34,361 bases of DNA from Planctomycetota bacterium. GTDB lineage: Bacteria > Planctomycetota > Phycisphaerae > WQYP01. How positions within the stretch are numbered: position 1 is the first letter of the stretch; each line of letters starts with the position of its first letter. Below are positions 1 to 6,817 of this stretch, piece by piece. A program made the position numbers and the translations under genes. The notes below the pieces were generated by a model that was given only the letters and a program-made list of their open reading frames with translations, was not told the DNA's origin and did not search any database. The DNA lies in NCBI GenBank assembly GCA_021810145.1, contig JAJZJL010000042.1, positions 1-34,361 of the forward strand, given 5' to 3'.

Positions 1-648
1 CTCCTCGGGCTGGCCCCGCGGCCGCCACTCCCGCCCGGCATTCTTGAAATCCCCAACCAATTCCTTCTTTTTCGTGTCCACTGAGATGGCCGGCTGGTGC
101 CGGTCCAGAAATTCGCGCACCCGCGCGTTGAGATACGCGAACTGGGCGTTGCGATCGGGATGGCCGATTCCCTCGCGGGTCTTCCGGTTGGCCTGCAGGC
201 TATAGCCGGATTCTTTGAGCAGCGTGGCCACGGTGTTGGGGCTGGCCGGATGGTCCTGCGGCGTGAGTTCCTCGGCCAGGCGGCGGATGCTCTTGCAGGT
301 CCAACGCAGCGGCGACTCTGGATCGCCGCGGGTCGAGGGCTCCACCAGCGCTTCCAATGCCGCGAGCAGTTTCGGATCAGTCATCGTCAGGGCCTTGCGG
401 CCGCCGCCCCCGCGACGCACCCGATTCGCCACCCTCGCCCGCTGCTTGGACGGCATATCCAATTCCCGCAGCCCCGCCGTCAATGTGGTCCGGGAAAGCC
501 CGGTGGCCCGGGCTACCAGAGTCACACCTCCCCAGCCCAAGTCACGGGCTTCCGCCGCCGCCCACTGGCGGCGGCGACGCTCGTCCATCTCCACCGTTAA
601 CAGCCGGTACTTACGGCGAATCCGTCCGCGTAATCGTGCATCCTGCAT
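1..648 (-). CDS. ISAzo13-family transposase, N-terminal part (runs off the window)
   Basis: Reading the minus strand from an ATG at 648 gives an open frame of 216 codons with no stop up to the window edge. The N-terminus is basic, followed by a helix-turn-helix-like stretch (VTLVARATGLSRTTL, residues about 42-56). Further on are RRLAEEL, SGYSLQANRKTREG and HPDRNAQF, then AISVDTKKKELVGDFKNAGR near the edge; these are hallmark blocks of ISAzo13-type transposases. The family is known to move DNA by a DDE-type reaction, and the VDTKKKE block carries the first catalytic Asp. The C-terminal half is outside the window, so it cannot be said whether the gene is intact. The start has only a weak, very close AAGG. 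No terminal inverted repeat was fixed with confidence; an IS end would be expected around 650-730. Plus-strand frames here are shadows. Confidence 0.85.
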   Translation of the reverse strand, partial: MQDARLRGRIRRKYRLLTVEMDERRRRQWAAAEARDLGWGGVTLVARATGLSRTTLTAGLRELDMPSKQRARVANRVRRGGGGRKALTMTDPKLLAALEALVEPSTRGDPESPLRWTCKSIRRLAEELTPQDHPASPNTVATLLKESGYSLQANRKTREGIGHPDRNAQFAYLNARVREFLDRHQPAISVDTKKKELVGDFKNAGREWRPRGQPEE

Positions 649-810
649 CCTTCTCTTATCGCCTTATTAACCACCATATCTTGAAAAAATTGTTCAAGTT
701 ATTTTTGAGCAGTCTCTAATACTGCTAACACTGACCAATTACTGGCCATTACTGTGATCGCATCGCTGCGGTGAAAGACGCTTTGGTTCACAAAGGGACG
801 GAAGGAGATT

Positions 811-891
811 ACCAACCGCAAAGAAACGAAAGGACGCAAAGAATTGTTCAGGCAAATATTTTGCCTTTGTGGCTTTGGGTCCTTGTGGTGG
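811..891. repeat. Imperfect hairpin repeat, copy 1 (9-nt periodic arms)
   Basis: The left arm is three nonamers, CGCAAAGAA, ACGAAAGGA and CGCAAAGAA (817-843). The right arm is CTTTGTGGC, TTTGGGTCC and TTGTGGTGG (865-891), roughly the reverse complement of the left arm. Between them sits a small dyad, AGGCAAATATTTTGCCT (850-866). A second copy with the same flanking GATTAC-TAACCGC-like entry lies at 1029-1113, and both are followed by TTCACAAGG-GG. Confidence 0.75.
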
Positions 892-938
892 AAAGCGTTT
901 TTTGTTCACAAGGAGGGAGCAGAGGGCGACTCGGCGAC

Positions 939-966
939 CAACGAGCAACGAGCAACGAGCAACGAG
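939..966 (+). repeat. Perfect heptanucleotide tandem repeat, 4 x CAACGAG
   Basis: Four exact tandem copies of CAACGAG, followed by CAG where a fifth copy breaks off. It is the only perfect array in the mosaic and the best evidence that the 7-nt period is real. Confidence 0.9.
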
Positions 967-990
967 CAGTTATTCCCGGCACATCGGGAT

Positions 991-1018
991 GGAACCCGGA
1001 ACCCGGAACCTGGAAGAG
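991..1018 (+). repeat. Heptanucleotide repeat GGAACCC (four units, degenerating)
   Basis: Units in order are GGAACCC, GGAACCC, GGAACCT and GGAAGAG. The decay is directional, with two perfect units followed by increasingly altered ones. Confidence 0.8.
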
Positions 1019-1031
1019 CCGGGAAAAGATT

Positions 1032-1113
1032 ACTAACCGCAAAAGAAGCAAAAGAACGCAAAGAAGTGGTCAGGTAATTAAATGCTCTTCGTGTCTTTGT
1101 GTCGTTGTGGTGA
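1032..1113. repeat. Imperfect hairpin repeat, copy 2
   Basis: Left-arm nonamers are CGCAAAAGA, AGCAAAAGA and ACGCAAAGA (1038-1064); right-arm nonamers are CTTCGTGTC, TTTGTGTCG and TTGTGGTGA (1087-1113). It matches copy 1 (811-891) in arm layout, spacing and flanks but has drifted in sequence. That argues for duplication or independent insertion of one element rather than a fresh local expansion. Confidence 0.7.
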
Positions 1114-1154
1114 GAAAACGTTCTAATTCACAAGGGGGAAGCCGAGGGAACCTC

Positions 1155-1182
1155 AATGACCAGTGATCCATGATCAATGATC
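1155..1182 (+). repeat. Heptanucleotide repeat of the TGATC type
   Basis: Units are AATGACC, AGTGATC, CATGATC and AATGATC. A related short array (GCTGGCC, ACTGATC, ATTGATC, ACTGTTC) lies at 1573-1600, so this unit type occurs at both ends of the downstream half of the mosaic. Confidence 0.65.
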
Positions 1183-1249
1183 CCGGCGGCTGGGTATACC
1201 ATGTATGCTCCGGCGGCACCGGGGTGCTGCATTTTAGACCGTGCGCGGA

Positions 1250-1276
1250 CGGCCGCGGGTTTCCACCGCGCGGCTG
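1250..1276. repeat. GC-rich dispersed repeat, copy A (partner at 9749-9775)
   Basis: Begins CGGCCGCGGGTT and continues with CCACC, CGC and GCTG at fixed spacing. By eye it agrees with 9749-9775 at about 24 of 27 positions. Both copies are intergenic and both are preceded at some distance by GGCGGCACCG. Confidence 0.5.
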
Positions 1277-1326
1277 CGTGGTCGGAACCAGATCGCGTTG
1301 TTCCGCAATGATGCGGCAACCAATTG

Positions 1327-1385
1327 CTTTGCGTTCTTTGCGCCATTGCGGTAATAATCTCGGTGTACTCGGTGCCCGCTGTGGC
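1327..1385. repeat. Nonamer repeat arrays (CTTTGCGTT-like and CTCGGTGTA-like)
   Basis: The first array is CTTTGCGTT, CTTTGCGCC, ATTGCGGTA (1327-1353), resembling the right arm of the two hairpin repeats. The second is CTCGGTGTA, CTCGGTGCC, CGCTGTGGC (1359-1385). Both run on a 9-nt period. Confidence 0.6.
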
Positions 1386-1476
1386 AACCCCAACAGTTCA
1401 CGACTATGCGAAATCGATGAAACCAGTGGATCAGAATCCAGAACCGGATCGAAGCGCAGCGCTTCAGAACCGTTCT

Positions 1477-1518
1477 AACTCCTAAATCCCAACTCCTGAA
1501 GTCCAACTCCTCAACCAT
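1477..1518 (+). repeat. Heptanucleotide repeat AACTCCT (six units)
   Basis: Units are AACTCCT, AAATCCC, AACTCCT, GAAGTCC, AACTCCT and CAACCAT. The canonical unit alternates with altered ones, an older-looking array than CAACGAG. Confidence 0.7.
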
Positions 1519-1572
1519 CCCTCTGTGCCCTTGTAGTAGCCACTTATCAATGCCCCCGGTGTGCCAAGATTC

Positions 1573-1600
1573 GCTGGCCACTGATCATTGATCACTGTTC
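1573..1600. repeat. Second TGATC-type heptad array
   Basis: Units GCTGGCC, ACTGATC, ATTGATC and ACTGTTC. It resembles 1155-1182 and ends the repeat mosaic just before the promoter of the vertex-protein genes. Confidence 0.55.
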
Positions 1601-1637
1601 GCCGGCCCGCCGCCAGCTCGCATTTGCTTTGCCGGCC

Positions 1638-1666
1638 TTGGCAAGTGTGCCCTGGCGTGCGATAAT
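1638..1666 (+). promoter_or_regulatory. Sigma70-like promoter of the vertex-protein operon
   Basis: TTGGCA at 1638-1643 and GATAAT at 1661-1666 are separated by exactly 17 nt; each matches the consensus at five of six positions. A small dyad, TTGCC-N6-GGCAA (1629-1644), overlaps the -35 box and could be an operator. It is the only good promoter seen before the three EutN/CcmL genes, about 35 nt upstream of the first start codon. Confidence 0.6.
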
Positions 1667-1701
1667 CCCGATAGATTAATGAGCCTGCGTTGGAGTGATC
1701 T

Positions 1702-2001
1702 GTGATTATCGCAAAAATTGTTGGTACGGTTGTTGCAACCGTGAAAGATGCCGGTTTTGAAGGCAAAAAGCTGGTGCTGGCGCAGGCGCATGTCATTAAA
1801 GACGGGCAGCTTGTACCCGGTCAAACCATGCTGGTCGCCAATGATGATCTCGGTGCCGGTCAGGGAGAATTTGTCGTGCTCACGCAGGGCAGTTCCGCCC
1901 GAATGGCTCCGAGCATGAAAAACACTTCAACCGATGCTGTGGTAATCGCGCTGATTGACCGTATTGATGCCAGCGGCCAGTTGGTATTCAAACGCAGTTA
2001 G
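1702..2001 (+). CDS. EutN/CcmL-family microcompartment vertex protein (1 of 3)
   Basis: A 99-residue protein of the BMC-P family, whose members form pentamers that cap the vertices of bacterial microcompartment shells. The N-terminal IIAKIVGTVVAT strand, the LVLAQ strand, the MLVANDDLGAGQGEFVVLTQ block and the SSARM turn (about residues 64-68) are typical of EutN/CcmL, and length is normal. The start is GTG at 1702, supported by GGAG at 1692-1695 with 6-nt spacing. It is the first gene after the promoter at 1638-1666 and is followed by two more members of the family. No hexameric shell gene or cargo enzyme is in the window, so the compartment's chemistry cannot be told from here; planctomycetal loci with several vertex genes are known to degrade fucose and rhamnose. 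Confidence 0.92.
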   Translation: MIIAKIVGTVVATVKDAGFEGKKLVLAQAHVIKDGQLVPGQTMLVANDDLGAGQGEFVVLTQGSSARMAPSMKNTSTDAVVIALIDRIDASGQLVFKRS

Positions 2002-2036
2002 AAATGTCTGGCACCCGCTAGCGTAAGAGGCTCTAC

Positions 2037-2309
2037 ATGTTTATCGCCATGGTAAAAGGCACCGTGACCGCCACCCGAAAGCATCCGTCCATGGCTGGCG
2101 CGAGGTTGTTAATTGTTCAGCCCATTGATCCGATCAGCAGTCAGCCCAGCGGTTTTCCGCAGGTGGCGGCGGATGTGCTGGGTGCGGCCGCTGGCATGCG
2201 GGTGCTGGTGGTAAGCGATGGGCGGGGGGTACAGGATATGCTCAAGGCGGATAACCGGTGCCCGGTGAGATTGGGAATCATGGCGTTGATTGATCCTCCT
2301 GCGGTATAG
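2037..2309 (+). CDS. EutN/CcmL-family microcompartment vertex protein (2 of 3)
   Basis: A 90-residue BMC-P protein. It keeps the family pattern: MFIAMVKGTVTAT strand, LLIVQPID, VAADVLGAAAGMRVLVVSDGRG (the pore-side loop and strand), and a final IMALIDPP strand. It differs from its neighbours in the SDGRGVQDM stretch where the first copy has SSARM, so it is a diverged paralogue rather than a recent duplicate. The ATG at 2037 follows AAGAGG (2025-2030). It lies 35 nt after copy 1 and 42 nt before copy 3, consistent with one transcript. Three different vertex proteins in a row match the arrangement known from Planctomycetes-Verrucomicrobia type microcompartment loci. Confidence 0.9.
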   Translation: MFIAMVKGTVTATRKHPSMAGARLLIVQPIDPISSQPSGFPQVAADVLGAAAGMRVLVVSDGRGVQDMLKADNRCPVRLGIMALIDPPAV

Positions 2310-2351
2310 TTGAATAAAATGGCCATTGATTGCCGGATTTTGGAATAACGT

Positions 2352-2618
2352 ATGTATTTAGGTAAAGTCATTGGTCGAATTGAAGCCCGCGTTCGACTTC
2401 CGGGATTGGAAACGCAGCGGATTGTTTTGCTGCAACCGCTGGATTTTAATCAGCAACCCATCCGATGGACACTTCTGGCCGCGGATGTCACCGGTGCGGC
2501 GGATGAATCTCTGGTATTGTTTGAAGAAGGGCGCGAGGCCGCCAATCCTTTTGACCCTCCTCTTCCGATTGATGCCTGCATCGTGGCGATTGTCGATGAC
2601 TACCAGTATCAGGCGTAA
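2352..2618 (+). CDS. EutN/CcmL-family microcompartment vertex protein (3 of 3)
   Basis: An 88-residue BMC-P protein with MYLGKVIGRIEARV at the N-terminus, LVLLQPLD-like strand (IVLLQPLDF), LLAADVTGAADESLVLFEEG and a closing CIVAIVDDY strand. The loop between residues 60 and 77 is rich in Pro and acidic residues and unlike the other two copies. The ATG at 2352 has no strong Shine-Dalgarno sequence, so translation may depend partly on the upstream gene. The stop is only 15 nt before the UbiA-family gene, which implies co-transcription of a shell-vertex gene with a membrane prenyltransferase. Confidence 0.88.
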   Translation: MYLGKVIGRIEARVRLPGLETQRIVLLQPLDFNQQPIRWTLLAADVTGAADESLVLFEEGREAANPFDPPLPIDACIVAIVDDYQYQA

Positions 2619-2633
2619 ATCATCGGAGTCGCC

Positions 2634-3608
2634 ATGGGGTCGATATTGGCTTTATTTCAGATTATGCGAGTGGCCCTGGCTCTGACCGCCGTGGCGGATG
2701 TCTGGACCATCATGCTGCTGAATCTTCCCGGGCAAGCTCCGATCAAAGACCCTGTGGCACAATTTGTGCTGGCGGCATTGGCCTCTTTTTTTCTCTATGC
2801 CTTCGGCATGGCGCTTAACGATCTTCTGGATTCACGGCGCGATCGGCTGTTTGCTCCGTGGCGGCCCATTCCCAGTGGGCGGCTCAGTGTGCCGGCCGTG
2901 ATCGTGTTGAGTCTTGTTTTAATGCTCCTGGCCTTGTTCTCCGCAACCCTGCTTTCCTGGTTTGAACCGATCAACTTTCCCGTTGCACTTACATTGGCAA
3001 TGGTGGTCAGTATGCTGATTGTATTCTATAACGCCACGGGAAAATTCCTGGGGTATGTTGGCTTTGTCACTCTCGGGCTGATTCGCGGCGTAAATTGCCT
3101 GATCGGTCGGCCGGATGCCGGCTTTTTAGTTTTATCGCTGTTTCTCTTTACCCATATCGCTGTTGCCACGGCCATTTCATACCGTCTGGAATCCAAACGC
3201 CCGCGATTGCGCCTTTCCGGCATCTGGAAACTTCTGATCGGAGTGGGGTTCATCGATGCCCTGGTCGTATGCATCATGCTTCTGCGCGGCAGCATTACAC
3301 GCAGTGTTCTGATAGATGCAACCGGGCCTGCATTGGTGGCGATCGTTTATTTTGCATGGGTCACCAGACAAATATTTAATCATCATGAAGCGCCGAGAAA
3401 ACGCGGTGAACGCATCATGCTGGTGGGGCTTTTTGCGCTGTTTGCCTATGACGCATCCCTGTTGGCCGCCAACGGATCCTTCGGTGGGATGGCTATTATT
3501 CTGGTCCTTGCGGGAGTATCCTGTCTTTCCTTCTGGGCCATGCGCTTAGCCGGCAAAGGCATTACCGTGGGGCGTCCGCGCTATCGCATCCGCGCTGCGC
3601 AAAAATAA
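2634..3608 (+). CDS. UbiA-family prenyltransferase
   Basis: A 324-residue integral membrane protein with about eight or nine hydrophobic helices. It carries the first UbiA Asp-rich motif NDLLDSRRDR (N62, D63, D66, D70), followed by RPIPSGRLS, as in enzymes that attach prenyl chains to aromatic or sugar acceptors. A second Asp-rich motif of the usual DxxxD form is not obvious; the matching region reads SYRLESKRPR, so the metal site may be altered. It begins 15 nt after the third vertex gene and probably shares its transcript. The substrate cannot be told. Related UbiA proteins act on quinone, heme or archaeal-type lipid precursors, and EboC is another possibility, though no other ebo gene is nearby. 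Confidence 0.85.
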   Translation: MGSILALFQIMRVALALTAVADVWTIMLLNLPGQAPIKDPVAQFVLAALASFFLYAFGMALNDLLDSRRDRLFAPWRPIPSGRLSVPAVIVLSLVLMLLALFSATLLSWFEPINFPVALTLAMVVSMLIVFYNATGKFLGYVGFVTLGLIRGVNCLIGRPDAGFLVLSLFLFTHIAVATAISYRLESKRPRLRLSGIWKLLIGVGFIDALVVCIMLLRGSITRSVLIDATGPALVAIVYFAWVTRQIFNHHEAPRKRGERIMLVGLFALFAYDASLLAANGSFGGMAIILVLAGVSCLSFWAMRLAGKGITVGRPRYRIRAAQK

Positions 3609-3759
3609 GTAAGGGCGTTGGAAAAGCCGAGTCATCAATCCACCGGTCTTGCTCAAATGGCGATACGGTTATAATGGCCGGTTGACCTGCGGGCTGCAAT
3701 TTGGCGCAGGTGAATGTCGGCCCGCTTTTCACAGGTGTCGCATGATCGGGGGTACGGAT

Positions 3760-4197
3760 ATGGAAGCTATGCAATGCACCTATTGTGGAACGGCTTTTCC
3801 CATGACTGATAACGTCACGCCGGTTGGAATGAACTGTCAGGCCTGCGGAGCTCCACTACCGCCGAGCGTTATAACGCCGCCAATGCCTACGCCCGCCCCC
3901 TGGGTTGCCGCAAACAGATTGCAAACGTCGCGGAGCAGTCCCGCTATGAGCCTGCTGGGGTTCGTGCTCTTCCTTCTTTTGGGGTTATGTTTCCTGGGCG
4001 TGTTCCTGATGGCCAGTCACCATCAGCCGGGTGCTCCCTGGTTTGGCAGCCGTGAAACCCGCACGGCTGGCGGATGGAAGTTCACCAATTCCGATGGCAG
4101 CATCGTTGAAGTTAACGGTCCGAACCTCAGTGCAAGCCAAGCCCGTGAGATGGCGAATTTTGCAACGCAGTCGACCGCAGCGAACCAGAGCAAGTAG
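3760..4197 (+). CDS. Zinc-ribbon single-pass membrane protein, function unknown
   Basis: A 145-residue protein. Two Cys pairs, CTYC (C6, C9) and CQAC (C26, C29), form a zinc ribbon. A Pro-rich linker follows (about residues 31-48), then one transmembrane helix (about 63-85) and a C-terminal domain of about 60 residues with GGWKFTNSDGSIVEVNG. The frame is open back to 3649, but the ATG at 3760 was chosen because GGGGGT (3748-3753) sits at good spacing and the Cys motif then begins at residue 6; an ATG at 3742 is also possible. The ribbon is expected on the cytoplasmic side. It is 150 nt after the UbiA gene and may be in its transcript or have its own. I do not recognise a named family. Confidence 0.65.
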   Translation: MEAMQCTYCGTAFPMTDNVTPVGMNCQACGAPLPPSVITPPMPTPAPWVAANRLQTSRSSPAMSLLGFVLFLLLGLCFLGVFLMASHHQPGAPWFGSRETRTAGGWKFTNSDGSIVEVNGPNLSASQAREMANFATQSTAANQSK

Positions 4198-4276
4198 CAG
4201 TGGGTTTATGGTGCACACACTGTAAGAAGTCCAATTTCCGACGATCTGTTTTTCCGCCAAACTGGAGTAAGCCATA

Positions 4277-4885
4277 ATGAAATCCAAAACCGCACCGCAA
4301 AAATCTTCTTCCGCTGGCCCGGCGAAAAAAAAAGAAAACCTGTCGCCGCACCAACGTGCCAAGCTGATCCAGATATTGCAAGCCCGTTTTGCGCAGAATA
4401 TGCAACGCCATCCGGATATGCAGTGGAAAAGTGTACAAGCCAGGCTGGAAGCCAATGCGGCAAAGCTCTGGTCACTTAATGAAATGGAGAGAACTGGCGG
4501 TGAGCCGGATGTTGTCGGTTTCGACCGCAGCACCGGCGAATTCATCTTTTACGATTGCTCTGCGGAGAGTCCTGAAGGCCGCCGCAGCGTTTGCTATGAT
4601 CGTCAAGGCCTGGAATCGCGCAAAGAACATCAGCCGGCAAATACGGCAATGGATATGGCAGCAGCCATAGGCATCGAGTTGCTGACGGTGGAACAGTACC
4701 GCAATCTGCAGAATCTCGGAACCTTTGATGCCAAAACATCAAGTTGGCTTAAAACGCCGCCTGATATCAGAAAACGTGGCGGCGCTATTTTTGGCGATTA
4801 TCGTTACGGCAATGTATTTGTGTATCACAACGGTGCGCAATCATACTATGGCGGCCGCGGATTCCGCGGCTCTTTGCGTATCTGA
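4277..4885 (+). CDS. DUF4256 family protein
   Basis: A 202-residue soluble protein matching DUF4256 over nearly its whole length. Conserved blocks include LWSLNEMERTGGEPDVV, FYDCSAESPEGRRSVCYDR, LESRKEH, MAAAIGIELL, KTSSWLKTP and YGNVFVYHNGAQSYY. The extreme N-terminus (about 20 residues) is a Lys-rich, low-complexity tail ahead of the conserved domain. The function of the family is not established to my knowledge. The ATG at 4277 follows CTGGAGTAAG (GGAG about 10 nt upstream). It is convergent with the GlmU-like gene, with a perfect hairpin between them. Confidence 0.9.
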   Translation: MKSKTAPQKSSSAGPAKKKENLSPHQRAKLIQILQARFAQNMQRHPDMQWKSVQARLEANAAKLWSLNEMERTGGEPDVVGFDRSTGEFIFYDCSAESPEGRRSVCYDRQGLESRKEHQPANTAMDMAAAIGIELLTVEQYRNLQNLGTFDAKTSSWLKTPPDIRKRGGAIFGDYRYGNVFVYHNGAQSYYGGRGFRGSLRI

Positions 4886-4924
4886 TTGCGCCGCTGTCCG
4901 CTGGCTCCGGATTATCATCACATG

Positions 4925-4943
4925 CGCCCGGGTGTGCCGGGCG
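4925..4943. terminator. Perfect GC hairpin between convergent genes
   Basis: CGCCCGG (4925-4931), loop GTGTG, CCGGGCG (4937-4943). It sits between the ends of the DUF4256 gene and the GlmU-like gene and could stop transcription from both sides. Neither side has a proper U-tract, so it may be a stem that only stabilises ends. Confidence 0.45.
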
Positions 4944-5006
4944 AAAAGGATATCTGCAAAAATGGTCCGGGTGAGATGGAGCGGGTCTTCCCAGTTCCTG
5001 CCCGCA

Positions 5007-6323
5007 TCAATGCGCCGCCTGGGCCTTTTCGCGCCAGCGATAGCTTTCGCTTTGGCTCCATGTGGTAAAGATGCGGTTGAAAATTTCTTCGTCGGCTACC
5101 GTGAGTTTCTGATTGCGGCGCTCCATGACAATGCGGGCTATTTCCAGAGACTTTTCATAATCCAGATGTTCTATGCCGGTTTCGGTCACCCATGCAAAAC
5201 TGGGAATAAACTTCGGCGGACGGCTTGAGAGAATATGGCTGGAAAATCCAACCACGGTGCCGGTGCTCAGCATGGTTCCAATTCCGATTTTGGCATGATC
5301 CCCGATAACCGATCCCATGAATTGCAGCCCGGTAATGCGATCTTTTCCACTGATTGGAACACGTACAATGCCGTATGTATTCTTCAGGTTGCTGGTGGTG
5401 GTACCCGCGCCAAGGTTTACCCATGATCCGACAAAACTCTGGCCTAAAAAGCCATCATGCTGTTTGTTGGAATAGTCCTGGAATGTGCAGCCGATGACTT
5501 CACCGCCTACGCGGCATCCCGGTCCAAAGGCACAATCCTCGCGAATATCGGCTCCGGTGCGGATGACACTCTCGGGGCCGATATACACCGGTCCGGTTAT
5601 AACACTGTTGGCGCGAATTTGCACGCCGCGTTCAACAATAATCGGTCCATTGCGGGCATCGAGCACCGCCCCGGGCAGAATTTGCACATCCTGCCCGATG
5701 TACATGTTTTCAGATTTCAGCAGGTGCGCTCCGGGCATCGGGTCGCTTAACTTCGCGGCACCGCGGCGTTGAAAATCATCGAGAAGTATTTCGTGCTGAT
5801 TTCCCAGCAGATTCCATGGGTAGCGGATCATAACAGCGTCAACCAGACCGGCGCTGATGGTGGTGATAAGCTTTTCCAGAATACGGGATCGCACAATGCG
5901 TTTAAGATCCAGTTCGGCCAGTTTTGCCGGCGACAAATGAACCCATGTAAAATCCTCGCCGGTCATTCCCGCGGTATCAACGGGTGGGTACTCAAATGGA
6001 TGTGTCATCAGCCAGCGGGCGTTAATAAACACCGTGCTGCGCGTCATGTCGATTTTTGGGTTTACCGGAATGCGCAGCGTTTCGCGCATTTTGGCTTTAA
6101 TGGTATCGCGCACGATAATGCCGCTGGGTGGCCGCGGTAAATGCCGCAACATTCGCTCCAACAGCGTCTCGGCCCCGCAACGCAGCAGCGCCGCGGGGCG
6201 GGTATAGGTCAAAGGATAAAGATCCTCCAGTCGGAAATCTTCAAGGATATAAATGGGTGGCTGTGAAGACGGCGCGTCCATGGCAAGCCCTGTCGTATGT
6301 ATTTCATCCGGGCCGGAATTCAT
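5007..6323 (-). CDS. GlmU-like sugar nucleotidyltransferase/acetyltransferase (alternative bacterial type)
   Basis: A 438-residue protein of the GlmU-like family found in Bacteroidetes and PVC bacteria, where it is proposed to make UDP-N-acetylglucosamine for cell envelope synthesis. The N-terminal half starts IYILEDFRLEDLYPLTYTRP and carries LRCGAETLLERM, the divergent nucleotidyltransferase signature, without the classical GxGTRM loop. From about residue 215 a left-handed beta-helix of hexapeptide repeats follows (GQDVQILPGAVLD, GVQIRANSVITGPVYIG, ADIREDCAFGPGCRVGG) and ends with GSWVNLGAGTTTSNLKN, the acyltransferase region. The ATG at 6323 has GGGGGT at good spacing; an internal ATG at residue 15 is a possible alternative. 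It is last in the leftward series, 146 nt after the BFD-like gene. Confidence 0.82.
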   Translation of the reverse strand: MNSGPDEIHTTGLAMDAPSSQPPIYILEDFRLEDLYPLTYTRPAALLRCGAETLLERMLRHLPRPPSGIIVRDTIKAKMRETLRIPVNPKIDMTRSTVFINARWLMTHPFEYPPVDTAGMTGEDFTWVHLSPAKLAELDLKRIVRSRILEKLITTISAGLVDAVMIRYPWNLLGNQHEILLDDFQRRGAAKLSDPMPGAHLLKSENMYIGQDVQILPGAVLDARNGPIIVERGVQIRANSVITGPVYIGPESVIRTGADIREDCAFGPGCRVGGEVIGCTFQDYSNKQHDGFLGQSFVGSWVNLGAGTTTSNLKNTYGIVRVPISGKDRITGLQFMGSVIGDHAKIGIGTMLSTGTVVGFSSHILSSRPPKFIPSFAWVTETGIEHLDYEKSLEIARIVMERRNQKLTVADEEIFNRIFTTWSQSESYRWREKAQAAH

Positions 6324-6469
6324 TGCCGACCCCCGCTCTCTTCCACCTCATCTTATCGGAAAGAAGCCGCCCGCACCGATAAAAAAAGCGAACATTAATT
6401 CAAAATGATGAAAGATGCGGTGTTTTCTTTGACCTCTCTGTTGCAGGAAAAATACGGAATGACCGGTGT

Positions 6470-6811
6470 TTACTGATCTTTCGGCGGTTTGCCGTGTCCC
6501 TCGGAAATATGGCGCTGCCGGCCTGCGGCCCAGTTTTGCACATCCAGCGCGTCCAAAAAATCGGTCTTCAGGGCCACCGCCTCTGGAATATTGGCTTCCG
6601 GAGATTTCCGCCAATCGGGAATGTGTTCCCCGCATATTCGCAAATGAATATGTTTAAGCATGGGCCGACACCAGCCGCAGCCGGTACCGGCGGAAAGACA
6701 ATCAGAAATCTGTGAAGCGTGCAACGGCTTTTCAACACGGCAAAACGTCTCGATTTTACGCAATCGAACGTGAAAGCAGAAACAGACCATGTCATCAGGT
6801 TTCAGGGCCAT
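6470..6811 (-). CDS. BFD-like [2Fe-2S] cluster protein
   Basis: A 113-residue protein with the Cys pattern of bacterioferritin-associated ferredoxin-like domains: CFC at residues 10-12 and CGWC at 45-48, in the context AGTGCGWCRP. These four Cys are expected to hold one [2Fe-2S] cluster in the cytoplasm. The C-terminal half (about residues 60-113) has no recognisable motif. The ATG at 6811 lies only 6 nt after a perfect TATAAT, so the mRNA may be leaderless; the MxPDD N-terminus agrees with related proteins, and an internal ATG (6790) is an alternative. Upstream lies the left 38-bp repeat, so before insertion of the defence cassette this gene would have followed the HYExE gene by about 40 nt. 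Confidence 0.8.
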   Translation of the reverse strand: MALKPDDMVCFCFHVRLRKIETFCRVEKPLHASQISDCLSAGTGCGWCRPMLKHIHLRICGEHIPDWRKSPEANIPEAVALKTDFLDALDVQNWAAGRQRHISEGHGKPPKDQ

Positions 6812-6817
6812 GCAGTT

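Larger units (their letters stand above)
649..1637. other. Gene-free mosaic of short-period repeats
   Basis: Nearly 1 kb between the transposase and the microcompartment genes holds no convincing gene. It is instead packed with short degenerate arrays of 7-nt period (CAACGAG, GGAACCC, RRTGATC, AACTCCT) and 9-nt period (CGCAAAGAA-like, CTCGGTGYM-like), plus two copies of an imperfect hairpin, each listed separately. The short frames that cross it have no family signature and are interrupted by the arrays. Its origin is unknown; a position beside an insertion sequence suggests a hotspot for repeat growth or insertion. Confidence 0.7.

Noticed and set aside
97..719. Several plus-strand open frames of 120-167 codons
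   Set aside because: They are antisense shadows of the ISAzo13-type transposase, which has clear family blocks on the minus strand.
939..1018. CRISPR-like array
   Set aside because: The repeats are directly joined 7-mers without spacers; there are no cas genes in the window.
1702..3608. A complete microcompartment operon
   Set aside because: Only vertex proteins are present; no BMC-H/T shell gene or signature enzyme lies within the window.
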